64,000 nt of DNA from NCBI GenBank assembly GCA_023014335.1, contig JAECYW010000007.1:1178001-1242000 (forward strand), written 5' to 3'. Below, one piece after another: positions 34,200 through 48,468 of this stretch. Made by a program: the position numbers and the translations under genes. The DNA is from Galerina marginata. Lineage: Eukaryota; Basidiomycota; Agaricomycetes; Agaricales; Galerinaceae. The notes beneath the pieces are model-generated. The model ran no database searches. It saw only the letters and a program-made list of their open reading frames with translations, and was not told the origin of the DNA. The number at the start of each line of letters is the position of its first letter. Position 1 is the stretch's first letter.

Positions 34200-34623
34200 T
34201 ATTAATTTATTTAGAGTATACTTAGATGGAAAGACACGCTATCTCAATAGAATATCGTTAGACGGTGTAGGCTTAATCTTAGGCTAGGACCCCGGAAAAT
34301 AGCCTAATATGTCAGATATGCATCCACCTAGTCTCTCACGACAGACCTTATATCAGATGAAAATCGATCTGTGAATAATATAAGGTCTGTTTCAATTTGC
34401 GGGCCCCTTGGTGGGAGGGTCGATTCGGTGTTCTCGGAGACAAATCAACACATTTTCAACATCACGTGCTATTAGATCTGACTGATCTAATCTAATCTTT
34501 CCGCGCTCAAGCGCTCAACTCTGGGGCTGTCTGGGCGGTAAGACTTGTTTCATTTAATTTGCGTCATCCCTCAATTCCCATATCGTGTATTAACGTAGAA
34601 GCCCGTAAATCTTAACAGCAATC
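34200..34623. other. intergenic with 13-bp inverted repeat
   Basis: Downstream of the F-box gene. Contains a perfect 13-bp inverted repeat (34341-34353 and 34378-34390) and a smaller one, TTAGATC...GATCTAA, near 34470-34490. Confidence 0.5.
34341..34390. repeat. perfect inverted repeat, 13-bp arms
   Basis: ACAGACCTTATAT (34341-34353) pairs exactly with ATATAAGGTCTGT (34378-34390) across 24 nt, inside which CAGAT and ATCTG can pair further. It could be a transcript hairpin, a terminator-like element or the end of a small mobile element. Confidence 0.6.
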
Positions 34624-34875
34624 ATGCAAGAAAAGACTTCCGTACATCACGAAGGCGCGAAATCCGCCTCCAATGACGTTGAGAGCAGCTCTCAGAATGG
34701 CAATCGTGCTTCGATAATTTCACGGATGATGGTACGACCCTCGAGAGATAGCCAACTAAACCTAGAAGTGGATTCAACGACACGAGCGACGTCCATAAGG
34801 ATGGGAGGACAAAGGATTAAACAATATGTAATTCCAAAAACGCGTCGCGCAAAGGTTACACGTGATGCTCAGTAA
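34624..34875 (+). CDS. small hypothetical protein, uncertain
   Basis: ATG at 34624 opens 83 codons (MQEKTSVHHEGAKSASNDVE at the start; a basic tail with QYVIPKTRRAKVTRDAQ). The composition is polar and disordered. There is no family match and no intron. It lies in the spacer between an F-box gene and its decayed relative, so it may be a chance frame or a remnant. Confidence 0.3.
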   Translation: MQEKTSVHHEGAKSASNDVESSSQNGNRASIISRMMVRPSRDSQLNLEVDSTTRATSIRMGGQRIKQYVIPKTRRAKVTRDAQ

Positions 34876-36470
34876 AAACGGAAATTTTGCATTAGTCATG
34901 TAGTAGTCAGCAAAGTCAGGTAAAACTCATTTTCGAAAGTCAGCTTTTGTGCAGTGCTTGACTACGGCAGGACCATTGCCTAACGAGGCCTAACCGACAG
35001 TCACGCCAAAGTCGCGCTTAAGTTGGGCAAGAAAAGTCAACTTTCCCACCAACCCCAATTTCAGGCACACTGAATTCCCAAGGAACGACAGGTGTGTGAA
35101 CGCGTAGAGGATTTGCCTGACTAGCGCTGAATTTTGAATGACTTCGACGGTTCGACCATCACAAGCAGTTTCAGGACTAGTTTTGAATTGCTAAATAGCT
35201 CAGCGAGGAGAAGAGCTATGACCTCCAATTTTTCAATGATTGCAGCTAGGGATATCTTCTTGGATTTGACACTTTTTCTGCGTTGAAATAGAACCGGGGG
35301 AGTTACTTTTTATCACATTTTTCTGCTTGCACGAAGTCTGACTTTTGATCCTGACCCTAGCAAGACTAGCGTGCGACTCTGTGACTTTCGCACGACTAAT
35401 GCAAAATTTCTCTTTTTACTGAGCGTGATGAGTGATATCAAATCGGATTGCGACATTGGCTTCACATGATGTTCAAAATGTACCCGAGAAGGCCGAATTG
35501 ACCCCCCCACCAAAAGCCCGGCAAATTGAACAAGACTAGCATCCACCCGAAAATGTGGTCCTAAGGCTGCGAAAGTCAGATATTTTTTAACAGTGTCCAC
35601 CCGACAATGGCCAAATTTCACCGTCAAGGTTGGATAATTATCCACCCAAACGGTGGGCCATTTGGCCCACCGGAGGAAATTTTTACCTCCGACAGCCCCA
35701 AATTTAGCAAGTTGGCCCAGAAATTGAGGTCAGATACCCACATCCACCCGCAACCAGGGGGAAAAAATACGAGGTTAGAGTGAAAATCCACCCAAAATCG
35801 CGCTAAAATCACAGAAATTATGTCCACCCAACAAGCCCGTGAATTGATAATTTTCACATCCGACCCTCCAAGGCATTATCCGGGGTCCTCTTAGGCTCCC
35901 AGCTTTCAGTTGACCAACTTCCCCCCTGCACCGTTTTCGGCCCTATTCGATCTTTCCATCAAACCTCGACACCGCATATTGTCCCAACGGCATAGCTCTC
36001 TACTCGAAATTCGGCAAGTCTGATTCGCGTTCTGGTAATCGCTCCTTGGATATTTTGACGACGCTACGGTGTTCCTGATCGACGGCCTCCCAGTTTCGAT
36101 TCCTTTCTTTCCCATTTTCTAAGCCTGCCGAATTCGGTGATTGACGAGACGACTGACGCAGGAGGCGCCCACCTGCAAAAAAGCTATCCCTCGTCGACAT
36201 GAGGTGTCTGAATAGTATCGGCATCTGGCAGACTGTCTTAGGGTGCTCGAGACCACACTTGTGACTCACCTACCTTTCCATTAACGTCAGGTTGTTCGCC
36301 GATTCAAAGCACACCGATGAAAGCTGAATAGGCAGTTGTTTCCACATGAATCTCCTGTTTCTTTTCTAGCCTTGAAGTTTTCTTTCTTCTAACCGTTTTC
36401 TTGGGTCCGAACTTCCTCTCCTCCCAGATGACCCTCAATATTGATGCAGAAGGGCGGGCCAACGGACCCT
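34876..36470. other. spacer with TCCACCC repeats
   Basis: About 1.6 kb without a supportable gene. The segment 35542-35829 holds six copies of TCCACCC in one orientation. Words such as CAAATT and GGCCC also recur. No coding family recognised on either strand. Confidence 0.5.
35542..35829. repeat. cluster of six TCCACCC motifs
   Basis: TCCACCC occurs at 35542, 35596, 35641, 35743, 35787 and 35823, always on the + strand and usually followed by RAMAA-like bases (GAAAA, GACAA, AAACG, AAAAT, AACAA). Spacing is 36-54 nt, with one gap of 102. It may be a worn minisatellite. Confidence 0.6.
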
Positions 36471-36899
36471 TCGACAGTATGGAATGGCCGGGATGGCACA
36501 TTGATCCTCATCGTAACATATTCAATGCGAATATTTTGAAGACGCTGAAAGTATTCAAGACGAACATCTATATCAATGCAGCCAGATTCATCAGAGACCC
36601 GCTTCAAGACTTGACGGACGAACCCGATAAGTGGGCACAACATCCTGGAAATGGTCGTCGTGATTAACGTCCACAAGGATGTGTGTGTCACCTATTACTC
36701 TAACAATTGGACGAAGCTCCATGACCTTGCAATCGCCCTTCAGTTTCCAGTCATGGAAAAGGTTTTGTTCACAATCAAAACTAAGACGCGCCTATCAAGC
36801 CATAGATATTCCGATCCTGGAAGACAACCAAAACGTCTTTGGTAAATTGATGGAAAATGATAGGGTCACATTCAAGTTCACAATCGAAAAGACTGTAAG
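36471..36899 (+). pseudogene. decayed fragment related to the F-box-like gene at 32859
   Basis: The translated pieces NIFNANILKTLKVFKTN, DPLQDLTDEPDKWA, HNILEMVVVINVHKD, NWTKLHDLAIALQFPVMEKV and FGKLMENDRVTFKFTIE align in order with the second exon of the 32859 gene (NILNPNTLKTLKTFSAT, DPLSSLPDEFDKWA, RNILERIDMKICV, WARLNGLAIRNHFPNLRTV, FKDLIESDKLAFKFSVQ). The frame changes at about 36640 and again at about 36780 with no introns in between, and no F-box N-terminus is present. It is a relic of a tandem duplication. Confidence 0.75.
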
Positions 36900-37110
36900 T
36901 TGAAGGACGGTGCAAATCCATGTTTGCAAGATGTCCATCGAAATTGTACTTCATGCCAGAGAATTCCCGGACGCTTAGAATCAGTGAATAATAATTTCTA
37001 TTCAATGTTTTTTCTTTTCCGTTTCTTTGTCCCATGATGCCGAATGAGGTATCTCGTTATACAAAAGACGCCATTGGGGTTTCCCCAGATAATTGTAAGT
37101 TGTAACAATC

Positions 37111-40703
<3,593 letters not shown>

Positions 40704-41856
40704 GAATGGACGTCCGGGTCAGAAGAAGAGAAAATTAAATAGGGAGTACACAAGGTGGAGGATACGTTGTGATGAACAGGAAAGAGAGTGGGGAAGGTAG
40801 GGTATGTGTGAAGGCCGCGCGATCCATAATTTTGTTGCCAGTAAAAATATTGGCAACACGTGCGAAAGGTGACGTGGCGATTTCCTCGAAATTCTTTGAT
40901 CCCGTCCCGGTTTTCGCTGAAGCTCTAAAACTCTATCCCAGGCTGATAACCGGATGAAAGAAACAGCGTCGGCGAGGTCAATTTCAGTCTCGGAATGGGA
41001 GTTCTTCGAGAGGACCCGAGCTTTGTTTCTTGACGGAATCGTCAAAATCACGCTATCGGGTTCCACGACTCCTGCCCAATCAGGCATTCGCACATTATTC
41101 ACCCACTTTTCTCGCAACATCGAGTGGCCAGATGACTTTATATTTCTCATGAAAACGTGTTACGTGCAAGAATGGTTCAAGCTTCTGTAGTATACACCAT
41201 CACCCGAAATATATTATGTTTGCAAGGTCTGAATGTACACGATGTTGAGCAGGAGCAGCAGCTCGACTCGCCCGTACTATTCTAACATTAGATATCTTAC
41301 ATGCGCATGGAACCACGGTGAGCATGGGCCTGCCCATTCTTGGGAAAGTCCCAGAAACTGGAGTAAGCTGGGTCTCCAATAATAATTCTGAAGAGACGCT
41401 AGACGATAGCAAATGATCTCTTTCCAGGTGAGACAGGCCAAGGTCAACTCATCGATTCTATGACCAAGAAAAGCCTAGTTTATTCTCCTGCGAGCTGAGG
41501 CGCTGACTGGTGTTGTGGAGCCTAAAGAGTGCCCGCCTTGACCTCAGTTTCGGGAAAGAAACATGTTCCAGATGCACCCAACTCAGTCGGGAAAAATTGA
41601 CCTGAAGGCTTGACTATAGGAGGAACGAAAGCACAGCGAGAGAACCTAGGCAACAAACTAGCAGATTATGTACATCGAAGTCAAGTCGAAAGTGACAGTG
41701 AACTTCCAGATAAGTAAACGCCACATTACAAACAAAGGGAAACAACAATTAACGGGCAATTGGATTGACTCGGACCCTATCACAAAGTCCTCCTCTTTCT
41801 TCCATTTCTTTATTAAATATAAACCGTCAGGTCTGGCGTACTTTTGAATCGCCAAC
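40704..41856. other. intergenic between divergent SERCA and Sip5-like genes
   Basis: 1.15 kb containing only short unsupported frames. Both promoters must lie here. No repeats or RNA gene recognised. Confidence 0.45.
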
Positions 41857-44020
41857 ATGGGCAATTCTTCCTCGTCGGGGCGGGGCCATCACGACGAATC
41901 CGTTGATTACGGCTCCCTCGTTCCCCAGGGCGTTTATACCGGTTCACGAGACTGGAATCAGGCCATCGTCTCCCAGCTCATTGTCGCCCGGAAACTCGCC
42001 CCATTTTACCGCCCATTAGAGGATTATGAGGAATCCTGGGACGATGACCAGATCTTGGCAGCTAGGAAGGAGCTCCCAGATCCTGATAGTGGTGATGTCG
42101 TCACTCGAATCGAGGCCACTGCCACTACTGCAAGCTCGTACAAATCCAAACGACCAGGTTCTTTGAAGGAGCCAGCTAAACCGGAAGCTCAGGTGTATAG
42201 GGGTGCAGTAGAATGTCCCATATGTTTCCTGGTCAGTCGGTATATTACCTCCTGTTTCCTTGTATCTGATTACGTCTTCGGTCTGCAAAGTATTATCCGC
42301 CAAATATCAACCATTCCAGATGTTGTGACCAGGCGATATGTACTGAATGCTTTGTTCAAATCAAGCGCGCGGAACCGACTGCTACCCACTTGGTGTCCGA
42401 ATACGCAGCATGCCCATATTGTGTTCAAGAGAACTTTGGAGTCGTATATAATCCCCCACCTTGGCGAGCCGGACTTGGCAGTGAAGGTTCTGTGCGTATA
42501 GTCATTGTTCTTCTTAATACGCACGAAATTTACCCTACTATAATTTAGAATAGTCTTTGGTCTGACTCTCAACGAGTGTCGTCAGAGCCAACCACCCCAC
42601 CCACGCACAAACGACGTCAGAAGAGCTTTGGGGCCGACAGTCCTGAGGTCGTAACGACAGGTGCTTTAACTCAGTGATCGTAAAGAAATGTCGAACTTAT
42701 GACCACAACTTTTAGATCAAATACGACCTGATTGGGAAGCTAAACTCGACGCCGTTCGCGCTGCAGTTGCACGACGCGCCAACAGAAGGATCATCATGCG
42801 GCAGGTCGGAGATCGCCTCATTCCAGTTGGCGTAACAAGCGGTCGGGTTCACGCGCTAACTCCGGAAGAAGCGGCTGCTGCTGGTGCCGAGCCTACGGGC
42901 AGTCGAAGATCTCGTCGACGACAACCTCCTCAGAATGCGACTTTCGAACAGTTTATGAATATGGGCGGCCAAGATCTCGAAGAAGTATGTTCCTTTTGTC
43001 GACCGACAATCATTCGATTAATCAAATGTCGTGTAGTTGATGCTTATGGAAGCGATGAGACTATCTTTATTGGACCACGAAGAACATCAGAAAAAGGAAG
43101 CCGAGGAAAAGAAGAAGCAGGAGGCTGCTGCTGCTGCTAATAGCAGTGCAGGTGCTCCGTCGAGTGAAGTGGAGAGTACTTCACAATCCCAAGCCTCTTC
43201 TGGTCCCGGCCCGTCTGAAGTACGATCAGCACCCCAGGCCTCGGGCTCTTCTAATCTGTTACCGTCGTCGTCTTCAATTCTTCGTTCCTCCAGTCCTTCT
43301 CCGAAGCATGGCAAAGTGGACTCCCAAGATTCTCTGGTCCCAGGACGCATGTCATGGTCCCGTTCACATAGCCGGACACCGCCGCCACCCGCAAATCCTG
43401 TGCCGAATATTCCGCAGAGTGAGGAGAACCAGGCTGCATGGCGCAATCGCACTTCTGGTCCGCCAGCTTTCAGTACCCTTAGCGCTGCGCTGACATCGGC
43501 GTCGACAGCCGCTGCATTTTTAGGACCTGCCTCTTCGAGCGAGCAGAGATCTTCGAGGTCTGCGACCCCTGAGCCTGGTTCGGCGAGTATGGCAACAACA
43601 TCCTCCTCCTCTTTACCTACTCAAGGTTCTGGAACAAAGGCAGCGGATATCTCGATACCGACGATCACAGTGGAGAGCAACACTCACTCGGGGACAGCGA
43701 CTCCACTTGCAAGTGCTTCCCATTCTGTTGAGGACTTCGCGTCTACATCCTCTCCCGTTCCTTCTCATTCTGCCCCTCATCGATCTCACGAGATTCCATT
43801 CACTAACGGTACGACACAGGGATCTTCGCCAAGATCCTCGATAACTACACTGGAGAGCGAAACACAGTCTGGTTCTGGGATTGAGATCTCCTCATATAGT
43901 CACCTTGCCTCTTCGCCTGAATCTGAAACTTTGCGCGAGCCCTTGTTAAGCGCATCGAAGAAGAAAGTAGATGATACTCAGATCCAGAAGGGCGGTCAGT
44001 CTGCCGGAGCTGCTTGCTAG
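41857..44020 (+). CDS. Sip5-like RING-finger protein
   Basis: Five exons (41857-42231, 42291-42491, 42549-42660, 42716-42984, 43037-44020) give 646 residues. [10 protein letters not shown] could be N-myristoylated. A RING-like zinc-binding region lies at about residues 118-175: [59 protein letters not shown]. This layout is that of fungal Sip5 (Snf1-interacting protein). A second conserved block is [20 protein letters not shown] and [20 protein letters not shown], followed by a charged helix. The C-terminal 300 residues are Ser/Pro-rich. In yeast Sip5 links Snf1 kinase and a phosphatase in glucose signalling; that role here is by homology only. Ubiquitin-ligase activity is possible but not shown. 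Confidence 0.83.
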
Positions 44021-46254
44021 GGAAGGCGTCGAGGTGAGGCACTGTAGATCTCTATTCATTTTACCTGGTCTTTGTGTGGAGCGTTCTTCTATTGTATGCA
44101 TTTTTCAATCCTTCCACCTTGCTTTGCCCTCCTACACCTTACCTAGTCCCTTTGGTAAATTTCGCCGTCATTATTTTCGATCCATCCAATGGAAGCTGAT
44201 TAGCTTAATCCTTCACTACACACACCTTGCATTTTTGCACTTAGACAGGCAAGGACAGCACTTATTCTGCTCGATGCAATGTCTCCTCCTTGACCCAACT
44301 CCAAGGGGTTTCCATCACCTACTGCAGACCTCTGTACATTTATCTCCCTTTGCCCTTACCCTCTACGTTCCTCACGCCCACCTCATGCCACGCCCCTTCT
44401 CCCAGCATTCCAAGGAATCAATGAACTTTTCACAAACACTATCTTTCCCATCCAATACATACCACGACTCGCTTGCTGCTGTAGCCTATTTTATCTATGT
44501 AGACTTGTTTATCGTCGACGTTTCTCCCATCGCGTTTGAATGTTATTATTAATAGCTTCAAGCGCTGGTTTCATCGTCAGTACCGAGCTTCAAATTCTCT
44601 CGTTCATTCCATGGTTCGACTACTGCCGTCGACCTGCATCCCAGTATATATTCGAACGAGCATATGAGGCAACGAGTCTTTTATTTACTCCCCCAGTATT
44701 TTCCTACTCTACCGGCGAGAAGCCCAGTGATTACGCTCCGCGTGTCCGAGTACTCTCTCAATTCCTTCATTCTCATATTAGCTATGGGTTACCCAATTTT
44801 TGGCGCCGAGATAGCGCATTATCGATGACAGCCAATAAGCCTTCTCTCTATTCGAGTCTGCCAACCCTCTACTAAGAGTCTACTTATACTTATGCCGCGC
44901 TACAGTATTACTCCGTCCGAATTCCGTCAAATTTTGACATACTTGGCCTCTATCTGTTACTAAGTATGTGCTAGTGCTGAATACCAAGTCCACAGTACGC
45001 AGTTTCCTCCTGGTATCTAATTCTATCAGCTATCAGCGACATAAAGCTTAAGAGCCAGTAAGAGGGCTGGAATTTGTGGAAACCTGTCCGAGTCACGGTC
45101 GACGCATTTATTTGGGAAGAAGCAGCTTGCCCACTGTGAACGTTAGCCGTATCATTCCGACGACCCTTCAACCGAAGCCAATCCTCTTATAGGTTATAAA
45201 ACGCATCGCTTAAAGTCAGGAATGGGAACGGAAAACATATGTTGTACCACGAGATCGAAAAGAGCTCCAATTTTAAACGGCGCGGCATCAATACCACAAT
45301 CGTATCGCAAATCCGCTCTTCAACGTTCTTCCTCTTCCCCATCGACCACAGCTTCCTATTGAAATTGATTTGTTTCAGAGCTAAAGACGGAGGGAGGCTG
45401 CTGAAATGATTGAAAACATACAGACGGCCAAACAAAGGTCGTACTAAGGTCAAAGGAGGTATCCAAGAGCTCGGGAAGACGGAGAGAATACGATGGATCG
45501 GTCTTGCTTGAGGTGTCTGACCTTCAGATCTCTAGAGTACAGCCAGCAATAAATGGTGAGATCTGGTGATAAAGCTGTACACGATTCATGGAGGTATTCA
45601 AGGAGGCTGATGATGCGTTTGTGCAGTACTTTATTAGTGTACAATCTTGCAGTAGCAATCGGACTCAATAGGACATAGATATGTAATACAATTGAAATGC
45701 TAGTGCGACTATTTCGGTGAGCATCGGCATGAAGAAACGTTCAGCCAAGTTGCCCCAAGAATTAAAATATCGCAGTAGTTGATAGGCTGAAACATCTGCG
45801 CAAAAGAAACCGGTTGGCTTTGATGATAATCTCCGGTTCAGCTGCCTCATTGTGTAGGGAATTCATGTCATGCCCCGGTTGAATCTGAGTGCCTCTGACT
45901 GCCTGCTAGTCTTTTGGGTTGGATGATTGGCAGACGACAAACAGACAGGCAGACGGGCGCAGGCATACATACCATTAACGCGGCGCTGATCCTCCAACTT
46001 CGGGGGGGGAGCGTCCCAGTCAAAAGCCTAAGTATGTCCGAAGAAATGTATGATGTGTTGCTGGGATCTTATCATGTCTAGATGCATTTGTTTTGGGTTA
46101 GAAGTCAGAAATACAATAATTATGTTTTGGGGATGAGAGTGACAGTTAATGAAATAGAGAAAGATAGCCGCTGTTCTCCGGCGAAAAAGGACCAAGAGAT
46201 GGAACCGACATGGAACCAAGGATTCGAGTGTCATGGTATACTCATGGCACACGA
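44021..46254. other. gene-poor stretch
   Basis: 2.2 kb between the Sip5-like stop and the Cbp4-like stop. The + strand frame 43971-44552 overlaps the Sip5-like end and looks like 3' untranslated sequence. Minus-strand frames at 45187-45850 do not join into a protein I recognise. Confidence 0.5.
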
Positions 46255-48030
46255 TTACTTTTTAAGGGAGGGCGGAGCCGCCCAGAGAGGTTTCACCGAA
46301 TCTGCTGCTTTTTCATCGACGATCTAGACGGGGAAACATTCACATTAGTAAAAGTGCCAATGGAGTCGAGGAAGGAAAAGAAATGGAAAGAAGGATGGCC
46401 AATCTAAATAAACAATAACCACTGACGGAATGGCAGAGAGAATTGAAAATTTTGCCGATATCGATAGGACCAGCTTGACCCCAGGCCGACTTGGCCAGTT
46501 CTAACTGTAAATGAATAAATGTAAACTCACCTGCGCGTCGATTTGTTTTTTCATATCCGCTTCTCGGGCTAAACGGCTAGCTCGGGCAGCGTCAACTTTG
46601 CGCCTCAAATCGGGAGACATTTCCTATTTTCCAGAAACCCCAGAAATGAAATGGGGATGAAGAGATAGAGCAGAAAGCGAAGGTTAATCAGTTATTTTGA
46701 CCCGATGATGCAAGGAAGTGAATGTAAGCAGAAGCAGCACCTATTTATAATGTGAAAGAAAATAACCACGAAGAAGGTGCGTTAATAGTTATGTGAAAAG
46801 GACATGGGAGCAAGTGATGACGGTATGAACGACGAGGTGATAAAGAAGGTGGTTTCAGCGTGACATTTCCGTTAAAACGCGTCGTACACCCGCCTTTGGG
46901 GAATATGGTCCTGGGAAGCGGTACAAGGAAGAGAAGAGGAAAAGTAAGAATACGCTGCTCGGGAGAAGCTTGATGACGATTGCCAATGGAAGCGCATCTC
47001 ATTGTGCTCTTGCTTACTGAGCAACAGTAGGATCGAAAGGAATCCGCAGCCCAGGCCATGCGGAGATCGTCAAACACTCTCGGGTGAACATCGCAGACGA
47101 AGATGCAATATACAAGATAGAGAAGTATACGGTCGGATCCCAATTTGAACATAGAAGAATTGGGATAATAAATGGAAAAATGGAAAGAACGAGGGCACGA
47201 AAGCCGAGGGTGTATAGAAAGGTGAAGCAAACAAATGAAAAATAAAAAGAAGACGCGAGATAGTGTAATCGATGGAAAGATAACTCACGTTGTACAATTG
47301 TTCTTCTGTGGGCGTCGTAGCTGTAAAGCATAATTTGTTAGTCGCTGACTAAAGTAGAGCAAATAGAGAACGAAAGACAAAGTGTAAAGCGAAAAGCAGG
47401 TGCGATCAGAACGAGCTAGCGTTCCACAGCTACACGAGTTGGAAAGCTTGGCCAGAAGGTCGAGTATTCGCGCTAGTCCGAGAAAGACGAACCTTTCATA
47501 AGTGCGTAACCTATGCCCATCACTACAGTACACGGACGCCGACGCGAGGCAAGGCCGCATTAAGGTTTTGAGCGGGCGTAGGCAAAAAATAGGCGGAATG
47601 TGATGTAATCCACGAGTATGCAGATGGGTATACCAAAGTGACGTTGAGAAATTGATAAGTCGGGTTCCAGCGTACAGATCGCAAGCGGTGTTCCATGATC
47701 ATCGAATGGAATTGACGGCGCCGGCAAAAGGACAGATCCAGCAGAAGCCGCGCCGGTGAAGCAGGACATGAAGACACACGCACAACCATAGTAGATGCCA
47801 AGCGACGAATAGAAGCAAGACGATGTGGTTATGGGATATGCATCAGCAACGAGGGGTTTGAGAAGGGTAGAATATTGGAAGTTCGGAGTCGGGGTTGTGG
47901 CGATGGGTTGGTGTGTAAGAAGCAAAGGATCGATAAGATGAGGCGTTCAATTAATAAGTAGAATATATCACGTACGACCTAAAGAAAACCCGGTAAATCT
48001 GGCCCATGGAAAGGTGGCCACGGTCGACAT
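46255..48030 (-). CDS. Cbp4-like cytochrome bc1 assembly factor in five tiny exons
   Basis: Exons 47976-48030 (55 nt), 47493-47522 (30), 47289-47320 (32), 46531-46623 (93) and 46255-46323 (69) join in frame to 92 residues. The product starts MSTVATFPWARFTGFSLGLM, continues GIGYALMKATTPTEEQLYN and EMSPDLRRKVDAARASRLAR, and ends SVKPLWAAPPSLKK. A membrane segment (about residues 12-27) followed by TTPTEEQL and MSPDLR is the signature of Cbp4, the inner-membrane factor needed to assemble cytochrome b into respiratory complex III (yeast: TTPTDQQL...LSPELR). Introns are 453, 172, 665 and 207 nt, far longer than elsewhere in the window and together five times the coding length. The first intron has no internal AG. 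A conventional open-frame scan would miss this gene, since no exon exceeds 31 codons. Confidence 0.82.
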
Positions 48031-48468
48031 GATGACTGTATTGGAGAGAAACTGGTAGAACACGGTCCAACGCGCGAACCGTAACGTCTGTGTCACAGTC
48101 ACGAACACGGCGAAATCGAAGTCGAAGTTCAGACTGCATGGAAGAATTAGGCTGGATGTTATGCAAGTTCGAGAGCATTGGGTTCCCTGTCAAAAATGGA
48201 TGCGATTTGGAGGCTGACTAGGACGGCAAAGTGCACGAATGATAGTATACGATGAATGAAGGGTGAGGGAGTGAGTGAGACTTGAGTGAGACGACTATGC
48301 AGAGCAGATCCAAGAGATGCAGGAAAATAATGACGGCAGCTAAGAGAATGTGTGGATGTAAAATAAAAAAACGACAGTCAAAACGTGGAACGAAAGCAGG
48401 TCGAAATACATAATATCTAGACGGGTCGTGAACGCAGAACGACGAAAAGAAAACCAGAAAGGCGAAAG
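48031..48468. other. 5' leader of the Cbp4-like gene and 3' end of the arrestin gene
   Basis: 438 bp between two minus-strand genes. A minus-strand frame extends upstream of the Cbp4-like ATG (about 48031-48170) but lacks a start and is probably leader sequence. Confidence 0.4.

Noticed and set aside
43971..44552. 193-codon + strand frame
   Set aside because: It overlaps the end of the Sip5-like gene in another frame and continues into pyrimidine-rich 3' sequence.
46410..46500. Minus-strand frame LELAKSAWGQAGPIDIGKIF between Cbp4-like exons 4 and 5
   Set aside because: Joining it to exon 4 would need a 26-nt intron, too short for known spliceosomal introns. Exon 4 joins cleanly to 46323, giving the expected Cbp4-like tail.
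47560..47925. 121-codon open frame on the minus strand with hydrophobic stretches
   Set aside because: It lies wholly inside the AG-free first intron of the Cbp4-like gene. Lack of AG removes all TAG stops and lengthens chance frames. No family match and no splice logic.
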